Shown piece after piece: positions 26,132 through 33,240 of a DNA stretch of 64,000 nt (position 1 is the stretch's first letter; each line of letters starts with the position of its first letter). Source of the stretch: JAVDCA01 sp035293985. Lineage in GTDB: Bacteria; Pseudomonadota; Alphaproteobacteria; Rhizobiales; Xanthobacteraceae. Under the pieces are notes generated by a model. The model was not told the origin of the DNA. It ran no database searches and was given only the letters and a program-made list of their open reading frames with translations. Both the position numbers and the translations under genes were made by a program. The DNA lies in NCBI GenBank assembly GCA_035293985.1, contig DATGLS010000048.1, positions 62,001 through 126,000 of the forward strand, read 5' to 3'.

Positions 26132-26323
26132 TCAGCCCGCCTTGTGATGCGGTACCACCGCGCCGGTGCGCAGGTCGACCACCTCGACGCTCGGGTTCTG
26201 CCGCTCGAGCTCGCGCGCCGCCTCGCACGCAACCGCCTCGCGGTCGCGCATGGTGCGAGGGATCCCGCCGACCCGGATCTCATAGCGCGCGCCCGGCGGC
26301 TTCGGCATCTCGCTTGCGGTCAT
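26132..26323 (-). CDS. Small protein (63 aa) in the ligase operon
   Basis: A 63-residue protein with REAVACEAARELERQNPSVEVVDLRTGAVV, a helix-strand pattern without known motif. Its ATG overlaps the stop of the ligase gene (ATGA), and a GTG start follows its stop after 2 nt, so all three genes are co-translated. Confidence 0.55.
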   Translation of the reverse strand: MTASEMPKPPGARYEIRVGGIPRTMRDREAVACEAARELERQNPSVEVVDLRTGAVVPHHKAG

Positions 26324-26943
26324 CGGCTCCAGTCCTCCAAGGCCTCACGGCGCGCCGCCGGCGAGGACGGATTCTTCGCCTTGCGCCAGTCGTCGCAGCG
26401 CCCGCTACGATAGCGCGACGTCGCCCGCTTCGACACGATCCCCTCCAGGCCTTTTGCACAGGCGGCTGCGAACAGCGCCGGCCCGTCGCCCTCGTGGTGC
26501 TCGTTCATCGCGATGGCAGCCGGGGCTTTGCGCAGCAATCCCTCGAGCGCGAGCTTGCGCGCCGAAAGCGTCGCGCCGCGCAGGTCCTCGCCGCCGAGCA
26601 TCAGCAGGTCGAACGCCCAGGCGAAGGCCTCCGGCCCATGCCGGCGACGGCGCAGGCGATCGAAATCGGCGACACCGTCGGCGCCGGCGCACACAACCTC
26701 GGCATCGATCAGGAACGCGCTCGCGCGCAGCGCCAGCGCGGCCGCCACCACCGCCGGGAAGCGCTCGGCCCAGTCGTGGCCGCGGCGGGTGAACAACCGC
26801 ACGCGCTCCCGATCGCGCAGCACCAGGAGGCGAAAGCCGTCGTGCTTGACCTCGTGGAACCAACCGGGGCCCGCGGGAGGAATCGGATTGGCGATCGGCA
26901 GGCAGGGCGCGACGAAGCCGGCGGGGAGGATACGCGAACGCAT
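26320..26943 (-). CDS. ATP-dependent DNA ligase, adenylation domain only (207 aa)
   Basis: The nucleotidyltransferase motifs of LigD/LigC-type ATP ligases are present: motif I KHDG with adenylated lysine K33, DAEVV with E82, EGIVSKR with E167 and K172, and motif V DWRKAKN with K188/K190. The protein ends shortly after motif V, so the OB-fold domain that closes on DNA is missing. Such adenylation-only proteins occur in Rhizobiales genomes; sealing activity is uncertain. The start at 26943 is chosen because residues before it have no family match. Upstream lies the operator array shared with the divergent HigBA operon. Confidence 0.8.
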   Translation of the reverse strand: MRSRILPAGFVAPCLPIANPIPPAGPGWFHEVKHDGFRLLVLRDRERVRLFTRRGHDWAERFPAVVAAALALRASAFLIDAEVVCAGADGVADFDRLRRRRHGPEAFAWAFDLLMLGGEDLRGATLSARKLALEGLLRKAPAAIAMNEHHEGDGPALFAAACAKGLEGIVSKRATSRYRSGRCDDWRKAKNPSSPAARREALEDWSR

Positions 26944-26994
26944 GGGCCGGCCGCGTAGCAGCGACGGGGCAGGAGGATCAAGGCGGCGTCCATT

Positions 26995-27080
26995 CACACT
27001 AACAGTGTGCACACAAACATGACCGGGATGCACAAATGCATACTAATAGTGTTGACATGCACACCATAAGTGTGTATTCT
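26995..27080 (+). promoter_or_regulatory. HigBA promoter with three inverted-repeat operators
   Basis: A near-consensus promoter, TTGACA at 27052-27057 and TATTCT at 27075-27080 with a 17-bp spacer, drives the toxin gene starting at 27110. The spacer contains CACACC-ATA-AGTGTG (27060-27074). Further copies lie at 26995-27009 (CACACT-AAC-AGTGTG, perfect 6-bp arms) and about 27039-27053 (CATACT-AAT-AGTGTT). Antitoxins of this type usually repress their own promoter. The outermost site is 52 bp before the ligase start, so the ligase operon may be under the same control. Confidence 0.8.
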
Positions 27081-27109
27081 CGTTTCTGTTGATGACGGGA
27101 GCGGGACCG

Positions 27110-27394
27110 ATGGGTACGATCAAGACCTTCAAGAATGCCGACCTCAAGGAGCTGTTTGATACGGGCGCCGCGCGGCGGATCGATGCGCGCCTCGCCCGCC
27201 GCGTTCGCGCCCGCCTCGAAGCGCTCGACAACGCCAACGGCGACATTCGCACCCTCTACCGCCCCGGCTTCGAGCTGCACAAATGGAAGGGCTACGACAC
27301 AAAGTGGTCGATATCGGTCAGCGGCCCTTGGCGCATCACCTTCGACTGGATTAAGAACGAGGCCCACAATGTCGATCTTGAGCAACCCCACTGA
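27110..27394 (+). CDS. higB: HigB-like toxin (RelE superfamily mRNA interferase)
   Basis: The 94-residue protein has the HigB layout: FKNADLKELFDTG, RIDARLARRVRARLEALDNA, then LYRPGFELHKWKGYDTKWSISVSGPWRITFDW. HigB toxins cleave mRNA on the ribosome. The ATG at 27110 begins the usual MGTIKTF-type N terminus. The gene precedes its antitoxin, the order typical of higBA, and overlaps it by 26 nt. Located in a prophage, it may stabilise the lysogen or act in phage exclusion. Confidence 0.88.
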   Translation: MGTIKTFKNADLKELFDTGAARRIDARLARRVRARLEALDNANGDIRTLYRPGFELHKWKGYDTKWSISVSGPWRITFDWIKNEAHNVDLEQPH

Positions 27395-27779
27395 AGGCGA
27401 GGCGGCGCGGGCCGCCTCGATCATGCCCATGGCGAAGCCTAGGAGCCTGCCCGCCGGACCGCGCAAGGTCGCGCCGATGCATCCCGGCGAGGTGATCGCC
27501 GATATCCTCGATGAGCAGCGGGTGTCGATGCGCGCCGCCGCGATCGCGATCGGGGTGTCGCCCTCGGGACTGGAGAAGGTGCTCAAGGGCAAGGGTCCGG
27601 TCACGCCCGAAATGGCGCTGCGGATCGAGGCCCTGATGGGCGGGGAGACGCCGGAGCACTGGCTCACCATGCAGGCGAGCCATGATCTGTGGCACGCGCG
27701 GGCGAAGCTTGCGGATGCGCTCGCCAAGATCGAGCCGCTGCCGAACAGCCATCCGGCGCCGAAGCGCGCGAAGGCCTGA
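27369..27779 (+). CDS. higA: HigA-like antitoxin (HTH-XRE)
   Basis: The 136-residue protein carries the HigA core MHPGEVIADILDEQRVS, an XRE helix-turn-helix (RAAAIAIGVSPSGLEKVLKG), and the end EALMGGETPEHWLTMQASHDLW. It binds and neutralises HigB and is expected to repress through the inverted repeats at 26995-27080. The overlap with higB favours the ATG at 27369; ATGs at 27423 and later are alternatives. Confidence 0.88.
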   Translation: MSILSNPTEGEAARAASIMPMAKPRSLPAGPRKVAPMHPGEVIADILDEQRVSMRAAAIAIGVSPSGLEKVLKGKGPVTPEMALRIEALMGGETPEHWLTMQASHDLWHARAKLADALAKIEPLPNSHPAPKRAKA

Positions 27780-27790
27780 AACGCGAAAAA

Positions 27791-27818
27791 GCCCCTCTCC
27801 CTTTGCGGGGAGAGGGGC
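27791..27818 (-). terminator. Rho-independent terminator for the long minus-strand block
   Basis: A 10-bp GC-rich stem (GCCCCTCTCC paired with GGAGAGGGGC) closes an 8-nt loop. On the minus strand it is followed by TTTTT, so it ends transcription arriving from the phage late genes that stop at 27895. On the plus strand it lies 12 bp after higA but lacks a T-tract there, so it may act weakly in that direction. Confidence 0.8.
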
Positions 27819-27894
27819 AAGTTCCAGGAGGTTCGATCCTCCGGCTGGGTAAGGGCCGGAGCCATGACGGCGGCAAGCCGGGCCGCCGAATTAT

Positions 27895-28221
27895 CTACGG
27901 CGTGAAGTGATGCCCGACGACGGCCGCGAGCCCCGCGACCAGCGCGAGGCACACGAACGGCACCACCCAGGTGATGATCTGCCGCCGCACCGTGGCGCGA
28001 TCATCCTCCACGCGCAGCCGCGCCGCCCGCAGGAAGGCATGATCGCGCTGCACCTCGATAAGCCCTTCATCCCCGTCGACCGCGAGGCCCATGCGGGCGA
28101 ACTCGGTGCGGATCGCGCCCGCGATCTCGCCGCGCAGCTTTGAGGCCACGTGGTCGCCGATGACGGCGAGATCGTCTTGGGTGAGGCGCGAGCCGAGGGG
28201 GAGATGGCGGGGGGCGGGCAT
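27895..28221 (-). CDS. Membrane-tailed small phage protein (108 aa), possible lysis accessory
   Basis: Residues 1-80 are soluble and helical (LTQDDLAVIGDHVASKL, VEDDRATVRRQ). A single C-terminal span, WVVPFVCLALVAGLAAVVG, precedes a short HHFTP tail. The tail-anchored arrangement next to lysis genes suggests a spanin- or holin-associated role, but no holin family is recognised. It is the last gene before the terminator at 27.8 kb. Another frame of similar length overlaps here; this one has the credible protein sequence. Confidence 0.5.
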   Translation of the reverse strand: MPAPRHLPLGSRLTQDDLAVIGDHVASKLRGEIAGAIRTEFARMGLAVDGDEGLIEVQRDHAFLRAARLRVEDDRATVRRQIITWVVPFVCLALVAGLAAVVGHHFTP

Positions 28222-28244
28222 GGGGATTTCAAGCCTTCAGGCGC

Positions 28245-28988
28245 TCAGAACTTGTAGAGCACCTTCGCCCGCACCAGGTTCGACTGCTTGGCGCAGATCG
28301 CCCCGACGCAGACCGAATCGGTCTGCAGCACGTCCTCGAGCCGCGCCCCGATCGTGCCGCCGGTGGAGAGCTGCGCCTCGATGCCGAGCGCCACCATGGG
28401 CGAGAACTGCCATGCCGTATGGCTCGCCTGCTGGTAGGCGGCCGAGACATCGGAAATATCGACGCCGGCGGCGAGATAGAGATGCGGGTTGGTCTGCGTC
28501 GCGCCCGGGACCTGCGGCAGCGTCGGCGCGGTCAGTCCGAAGGTCGGCAGCATGTTGAGGACCTGCGAAGCGGGAGCGCCGGCGCCCACCAGGAGCTGCC
28601 CGGTGAACGGGCCGCCGAGCGCAAACCCCTGCGTGTTGCCGTTGAAATTGTTCCAGCCGAGATCGGCCTCCGCGAACCAATAGCGGGCGCCGTTCGACAT
28701 GTCGGACGAATAGCCGACGATGCCGCCGATCAGGCCCTGCGTCGTCGTGAGGCTCGCGGAATTGACCCCAGGGATATTCCCGACATTGACCGAGCCGGTG
28801 CCGCCGCCGGCCTCGAGGCCGAGATACCAGCCGGAGCCGCTGTAGGGCGCCGCGAAGACGTTGGCGGGCGCGGTAATCCTGGGTGCGGGTATAGGCGCAG
28901 GCGCCGGCGCGGCGGTGCTCTGCGCGTACGCGGGCCCGATGGCGAGGGCGGCGAGCGCGAGGCTCGCCGCGAGGGCTACGATACGCAT
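28245..28988 (-). CDS. Outer-membrane beta-barrel protein (247 aa)
   Basis: A Sec signal peptide (MRIVALAASLALAALAIGPAYAQ) leads into a Pro/Ala linker and then an eight-strand-like barrel: GSGWYLGLEAGGG, GGIVGYSS, YWFAEADLGWNNF and a C-terminal strand ending VLYKF, with the terminal Phe recognised by BAM. The layout matches Omp25/OmpW-like barrels of alphaproteobacteria. Encoded inside the phage lysis region, it may alter the lysogen surface like lambda Lom or block superinfection. Function is inferred from topology. Confidence 0.7.
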   Translation of the reverse strand: MRIVALAASLALAALAIGPAYAQSTAAPAPAPIPAPRITAPANVFAAPYSGSGWYLGLEAGGGTGSVNVGNIPGVNSASLTTTQGLIGGIVGYSSDMSNGARYWFAEADLGWNNFNGNTQGFALGGPFTGQLLVGAGAPASQVLNMLPTFGLTAPTLPQVPGATQTNPHLYLAAGVDISDVSAAYQQASHTAWQFSPMVALGIEAQLSTGGTIGARLEDVLQTDSVCVGAICAKQSNLVRAKVLYKF

Positions 28989-29024
28989 GGTGGCTCTCCT
29001 GGTGGCTGGCTGGTAATGGAGGGG

Positions 29025-29786
29025 TCAGGACGCCGCGGCCGCCGGCGCGACCTGCGGGGGCGGCGGAGCGGCTTCCGCGGCGGACGAATCCTGCCGGTGG
29101 TCGGCGACGGCAGCCGCGCCATTGCGGGCGAGTGCGGTCTTCTCCAGATGGTCGGCGATATAGGGCACCAGCCGCCCGGCGAGCCGGTCGGCAAGCGGTC
29201 CGATCAGCTCGATCGCCTTGGAGGCATCGAGCGGCGGCGGCGCGCCGGCGGCCGCGGCCGCGACCTGGTGCACGATCGCGTCGGACGTCTCGCCGTCCAT
29301 GTTGGGGATGCGGGCGATGATGCGCTTGGCCAGATCCGCGGGCTGCAGGTCGAGCCGCTTTGCTTCGGCTCCCCCGGCATCGAGCACATAGCGCAGCGCG
29401 TGCGCCGCGACCTTGGAGCCGACGTCGATCGCGAGGGTGTGCCCCTTGAGCGCGCCGGGCACCATGTTGAAGCCGTAATTGACGCCGTTGAGGATCGCGG
29501 CTGAGAGCGTGTCGCGGGCCTGCTTGTCTTTGACGTTGCGCTGCACCAGGGCGAGTGCCGAGGCGCCGACGATCCAGATCAGCCATTGCGCCGTGACGCC
29601 GGCGACACCAGTGACGTCGACCGAGGATCCCGGGGCGGCGATGACCTCGGGCGGCGGGGTGGCAACGCCGCCATTGGCGAGCACCTGCGCGATCTGGTCG
29701 TGGTCAAGCCCGGTTCCCGCCGCGAGGGTCACGGTGGCGGCGCAGCACAACAGGGATGCGCCGAGCGCGGCGCGATAGATCTTCAT
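29025..29786 (-). CDS. Phage membrane protein with signal peptide (253 aa), LLH-holin-like
   Basis: The N terminus is a Sec-type signal (MKIYRAALGASLLCCAATVTLAAG). A second hydrophobic span at about 65-85 (AQWLIWIVGASALALVQ) is followed by a helical domain (AILNGVNYGFNMVPG, DVGSKVAAHALRYVL) that recalls LLH-family holins. The C terminus is a disordered Ala/Pro tail. Position beside lipase and endolysin supports a lysis role. The family call is tentative. Confidence 0.45.
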   Translation of the reverse strand: MKIYRAALGASLLCCAATVTLAAGTGLDHDQIAQVLANGGVATPPPEVIAAPGSSVDVTGVAGVTAQWLIWIVGASALALVQRNVKDKQARDTLSAAILNGVNYGFNMVPGALKGHTLAIDVGSKVAAHALRYVLDAGGAEAKRLDLQPADLAKRIIARIPNMDGETSDAIVHQVAAAAAGAPPPLDASKAIELIGPLADRLAGRLVPYIADHLEKTALARNGAAAVADHRQDSSAAEAAPPPPQVAPAAAAS

Positions 29787-29801
29787 CGGTTTTCTCCTGG
29801 A

Positions 29802-30440
29802 TCAGGCCGGAATGGGCGCGGGCGTGAGCGCCGCAATGACGTTGTCGATGAAATGGCACTCGATCGGGTTGAGCCGCGCTTCGCCGATCGAGATGCGGGC
29901 CCGCGCCGGCAGAAGGAAGATCGGCGTATCCGGCACCGGGTCGTTGCCGCATTGCGTCTCGACGACGTCGATCGGCGCGAGGGTGAGCACGTAGCGCGCG
30001 CGCCCGACGCGCGGCGCCTCGAACGCGGCAATCTGCTGGACCGGCAGCCCGTCGGCGGCGAGCAGCGCGCCGGCGGCGAGCGCGAGAGCGCCTCCAAGGC
30101 TATGGCCGGTGAGCACCAGCGGCAGGCGGGCGGCGCTCGATCGGAGCTCTTCGGCGAGCGCCTTCAGCGGCGCATAGACCGCGAGCGCCCCGGCGAGGAT
30201 GCCGGCATGCATCAGCCCGAGCTGCGCGTGCTCGGTCGTGTCATGCGCCTCGTCCGGGAGGGCGAAGAAATCGCGCAGCCAGTTCGCGAGCTCGTCCGAG
30301 CCACGGAAGCCGACCCGCGCCGGCGTCGTCGAGAGATCGACGATCGCATGGACATCCTGGTCGAGGCCGGCGCCGATCCAGGTTGGCGGCAAAAGGTAGG
30401 CATCGCGCGAGAAGCGCGCGAGCTCCAGGAGATCGGGCAT
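29802..30440 (-). CDS. Lipase (class 3, alpha/beta hydrolase), 212 aa
   Basis: The nucleophile elbow GHSLGGALA with S114, D167 in GNDPVPD and H196 near the end give the Ser-Asp-His triad of class 3 (fungal-type) lipases. There is no signal peptide, so it would need a holin to leave the cytoplasm. It lies directly between the endolysin and the holin-like gene. A lytic esterase that damages the envelope at the end of infection is the most natural role; a lysogeny function is also possible. Confidence 0.85.
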   Translation of the reverse strand: MPDLLELARFSRDAYLLPPTWIGAGLDQDVHAIVDLSTTPARVGFRGSDELANWLRDFFALPDEAHDTTEHAQLGLMHAGILAGALAVYAPLKALAEELRSSAARLPLVLTGHSLGGALALAAGALLAADGLPVQQIAAFEAPRVGRARYVLTLAPIDVVETQCGNDPVPDTPIFLLPARARISIGEARLNPIECHFIDNVIAALTPAPIPA

Positions 30441-30449
30441 GTCGGGCTA

Positions 30450-31031
30450 TCAGCTGGCAGCCATCTGCAGGGCCTGCGCCCCGATCTCGGCCGAGCGGCG
30501 CTCCCAGTCCTTGCCGAAGTACTGGAAGCCGCGGAACGCGCGATAGACCGCCTCGCGACGCGTCGTGAAGGCGACGACGGCCGCATGCCGGTCATGAATG
30601 CCGGCGACCGCCGCCGCCGTCTGCGGTCCCCAGGTGCCATCGGCCGGGACGCCCAGCGCGAACTGCAGAATGCGGTTCGCCTCCATCGCGCCCTCGTTCA
30701 CGGCGGCATCGAAATAGTCGAGGTCGAGACCGGGAGGCAGATCGTCCGCGTGCGGATGCCAGTAATTGGCATAGTAGATCGCATAGCCCTCGTCCTGGGC
30801 GAGCTTGCGCACGTCGCGCACCGGCAGGCCGTGCGCTTTGCGCCAGGCGTCGTACTCGCGCTGGATGATGCCGCACATGGTCTTGCCGCCCGGATCGTGG
30901 GCATCGTCGGAAAAGTTTCGCGGGTTCGACCAATCGGCCGGGTGCGGGCACTCCTGCGCGAGCGTGAAGGGCAGGCAGGCGAGAAAACGCGCGGAATAGG
31001 CCGGCGCGGGCGGCCCGGTCAGGGTCAGCAT
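30450..31031 (-). CDS. Endolysin, GH108 N-acetylmuramidase (193 aa)
   Basis: The GH108 pattern is clear: a catalytic glutamate at E27 (LAQE), then HDPGGKTMCGI at about 45-55, DEGYAIYYANYW at about 80-91, and the C-terminal peptidoglycan-binding-3 domain with FDAAVNEG, LGVPADGTWGPQTAAAV. It hydrolyses the glycan chain of peptidoglycan to release virions. The N terminus lacks a clear export signal, so a holin is needed. First gene of the lysis group in transcription order. Confidence 0.88.
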   Translation of the reverse strand: MLTLTGPPAPAYSARFLACLPFTLAQECPHPADWSNPRNFSDDAHDPGGKTMCGIIQREYDAWRKAHGLPVRDVRKLAQDEGYAIYYANYWHPHADDLPPGLDLDYFDAAVNEGAMEANRILQFALGVPADGTWGPQTAAAVAGIHDRHAAVVAFTTRREAVYRAFRGFQYFGKDWERRSAEIGAQALQMAAS

Positions 31032-31129
31032 GGAGATCTTCTCTGGACTGTGGGTTGCGAGGGGCGCCGTCTAGACAGCCGACGGTTGAGCGAGTTAGGG
31101 TTGTGGTCTTCGTGGCAGGGTTCACAGCA

Positions 31130-32635
31130 ATGAGCGTGCAGGCGTCTCCAGCCAGTCAGCGCGGGCCGCGCGCGATCATCTGGAAATCGCTCCCGCTGGC
31201 TTTGCGGCGGCGACTGGCGCCGGCAGTCCTGCGCGTTGCCTTTGCGTGCCTACCGCGCGAGGTCCAAGAGCTCGCCACGACGCAGAACCGGCTTGCTGCG
31301 ACGGCCTCGCTCCGACGCTGGCTCGAGCGCCGGCCGCGGCGGCTGCGGCGGTTCTTCGCCGCCCGGACCATCGGCATGTTGAGCGGAGGCAAGCTCCTGC
31401 TTGCGCGGGAGGTCTTCGTTGCGGCCGAAATCCAGCTGCTATGGCAAGCCGGAAAGCGCGACGCGGCGCTGCGCCGGCTTAATGAGGAACCCGACGAGGT
31501 CCGCCTTGCCCGACTTCCCCGCCTGCTGCTTCGCGCGATCGAGATGGCGAAGAGCCGGCCGGACGTGCCGGGCTATATCGATCAGCTGCTCGGCGGCGAA
31601 GGCAACTATTTCGCCGGCCGCTTTTGCTCAAAGCCGTTCGGCGACTTCGAGATCGGCAGCGACGGTGGTGTTCACGTCTGCTGTCCGAACTATCTGCCGA
31701 TGCCGATCGGGCGCGCCGATGGTGCCGATGCGACGCTCGCCGGCCTCGTCAATTCCGACATGGCGCGGCGGCTGCGCAAGTCCATCCTCGATCAGAGCTT
31801 CGCCTACTGCGACTGGACCCAATGCAACGCGATCCAGCTCGATACGTTGCCGCTGCGCAAGGACGTCGCCGAGCCCCGGCTCAAGCGTTTCATTGCTGCC
31901 GGCGATGGCGTGATCGACGGGCCGACTGACGTGCGGCTATCGCACGATCCGACCTGTAATCTCTGGTGCCCGTCATGCCGCACGCATCGCATCACGGCGA
32001 AAGGAGACGAGTTCGCCCGCATCATGACGATGACGGAGCGCGTCGTGGTGCCGGCCCTGCGCACCGCGAAGACCGTGATGATGAACGGCTATGGCGACGT
32101 GTTTTCCAGCCGCTCGTGCCGGCGAACGCTCGAGTCCATCAGCGATGCGCTCAACCCCGATCTCGAGCTGATCTTCATCACCAACGGCGTCCTGTTTTCC
32201 GAGGCGGAATGGGCGAAGTTCCCGAACATCCACCGCAGGGTCCGCACAGTACGCGTCTCGATCGACGCCAGCCGGCCTGAGACCTATAAACGGGTGCGCC
32301 TCGGGGGCGATTGGGACAAGCTCGTCGCCAATCTCGACTTTCTGGCTCGGCTACGCCGCGAGAACGTGATCCGCACGTTCCTGATCTCGTTCGTCGTGCA
32401 GCAGGCAAATTTTACCGAGATGGCGGAATTCTATCGCTGGGGCCGCACGCTCGGCTGCGACAACGTGATTTTCGAACACCTCATGGATTGGGGCACGCGG
32501 GATGAGCATGGCTATCGGCGCTGCGCAGTGCACCTGCCCGACAATCCCGATTATCCTGCGTATGTAGCTGCCGCTCGCGCCCTCAAAAAGGCTGCGGCCG
32601 GCGGCCGCGTCTCCTTTGATCGCGCCTTTCCGTAA
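31130..32635 (+). CDS. Radical SAM protein with N-terminal SPASM-like module (501 aa)
   Basis: The iron-sulphur motif CNLWCPSC (C276, C280, C283) marks the radical SAM core, with MNGYGDVFSS and VSIDASRPETY as later family motifs. Unusually, a SPASM-like cluster-binding module precedes the core: C166 in CSKPFGDFEIG, C184-C185 in VHVCCPNY, and C227/C232 in YCDWTQC. The N-terminal 150 residues are basic and helical. The gene is transcribed against the phage late operon and looks like lysogenic cargo (a moron). Substrate unknown; relatives modify peptides or act in surface polysaccharide pathways. Confidence 0.8.
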   Translation: MSVQASPASQRGPRAIIWKSLPLALRRRLAPAVLRVAFACLPREVQELATTQNRLAATASLRRWLERRPRRLRRFFAARTIGMLSGGKLLLAREVFVAAEIQLLWQAGKRDAALRRLNEEPDEVRLARLPRLLLRAIEMAKSRPDVPGYIDQLLGGEGNYFAGRFCSKPFGDFEIGSDGGVHVCCPNYLPMPIGRADGADATLAGLVNSDMARRLRKSILDQSFAYCDWTQCNAIQLDTLPLRKDVAEPRLKRFIAAGDGVIDGPTDVRLSHDPTCNLWCPSCRTHRITAKGDEFARIMTMTERVVVPALRTAKTVMMNGYGDVFSSRSCRRTLESISDALNPDLELIFITNGVLFSEAEWAKFPNIHRRVRTVRVSIDASRPETYKRVRLGGDWDKLVANLDFLARLRRENVIRTFLISFVVQQANFTEMAEFYRWGRTLGCDNVIFEHLMDWGTRDEHGYRRCAVHLPDNPDYPAYVAAARALKKAAAGGRVSFDRAFP

Positions 32636-32712
32636 TGCACGCCGACCAAATCGTGCTGGTTCTGCTGCTGGCGGCGCTTCTCGGCTTCCTGATCCGCCGG
32701 CCGGGAGCCTAG
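32635..32712 (+). CDS. 25-residue membrane peptide coupled to the radical SAM gene
   Basis: The ATG overlaps the radical SAM stop (TAATG). The peptide is MHADQIVLVLLLAALLGFL followed by IRRPGA, a single hydrophobic span with a basic C-terminal end. Such tiny peptides are often overlooked; translational coupling is the main support. Confidence 0.4.
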   Translation: MHADQIVLVLLLAALLGFLIRRPGA

Positions 32713-32975
32713 GGTTTCGCTGGAGCTGCAGCCGGCTCTTTCGTGGCAGTCGGCTTCTTCGTCGCCTCGGCCTTAGCGGCGGCCTCGGCCGCATTGGCGC
32801 GCGCCACGACCTGGCCAAGCTCGTTGCAGATCGGCTCGGCCGTCATGCGCGAGCCATATGTGGCCGCCTGACACAACTGCCCAAGCTTCGGGATCCAGCT
32901 CTGATCGAGCTTGAGCTCGACGGCATGCGCGGATCCGGCGAAGACGAGCACTGAGAGCAGAAGAGCGCGTTTCAT
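32709..32975 (-). CDS. Small periplasmic phage protein (88 aa)
   Basis: The signal peptide MKRALLLSVLVFAGSAHA is followed by a short mature domain with two cysteines (LCQAAT, PICNEL) and an Ala/Lys/Pro-rich tail. The start at 32975 overlaps the stop of the upstream 85-aa gene by ATGA, so the two small exported proteins are made together. Function unknown; a periplasmic exclusion role is possible. Confidence 0.6.
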   Translation of the reverse strand: MKRALLLSVLVFAGSAHAVELKLDQSWIPKLGQLCQAATYGSRMTAEPICNELGQVVARANAAEAAAKAEATKKPTATKEPAAAPAKP

Positions 32976-33229
32976 TTGGCCATCCTGTTGATGAGGTCCT
33001 GGTCGGCCTTGTCCTTCGCCGACCGGCTGGTTTGGCGCTCGCGCCACTTCTGGATGACGGCGGTGCAGTTTTCGAAGCCCTGGCCGTAATCGATCAGCGG
33101 CACGTGTTGCGGGCCCTGTGTCACGACGCGCGTCTGATGCTCGCCGCAGACCTGCGCCGCATGGTCGAGGTCATCGGCCCGGGCGGCTGCGGCGAGAGCG
33201 AGCATGAGGATCAAAGCAATATGGCGCAT
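32972..33229 (-). CDS. Small periplasmic phage protein (85 aa)
   Basis: It begins with a signal peptide (MRHIALILMLALAAAARAD) and the mature part has two cysteines (QVCGEH, ENCTAV), likely disulphide-bonded. It overlaps the following gene by ATGA. The pairing with another exported small protein suggests a common role at the lysogen envelope. No family recognised. Confidence 0.6.
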   Translation of the reverse strand: MRHIALILMLALAAAARADDLDHAAQVCGEHQTRVVTQGPQHVPLIDYGQGFENCTAVIQKWRERQTSRSAKDKADQDLINRMAK

Positions 33230-33240
33230 CGACCAGCTCC

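Noticed and set aside
25741..26283. Alternative 180-codon minus frame overlapping the ligase operon tail
   Set aside because: The overlapping frames at 25818-26129 and 26132-26323 have credible protein sequence and tight start-stop coupling; this one is Arg/Ala-rich without motifs.
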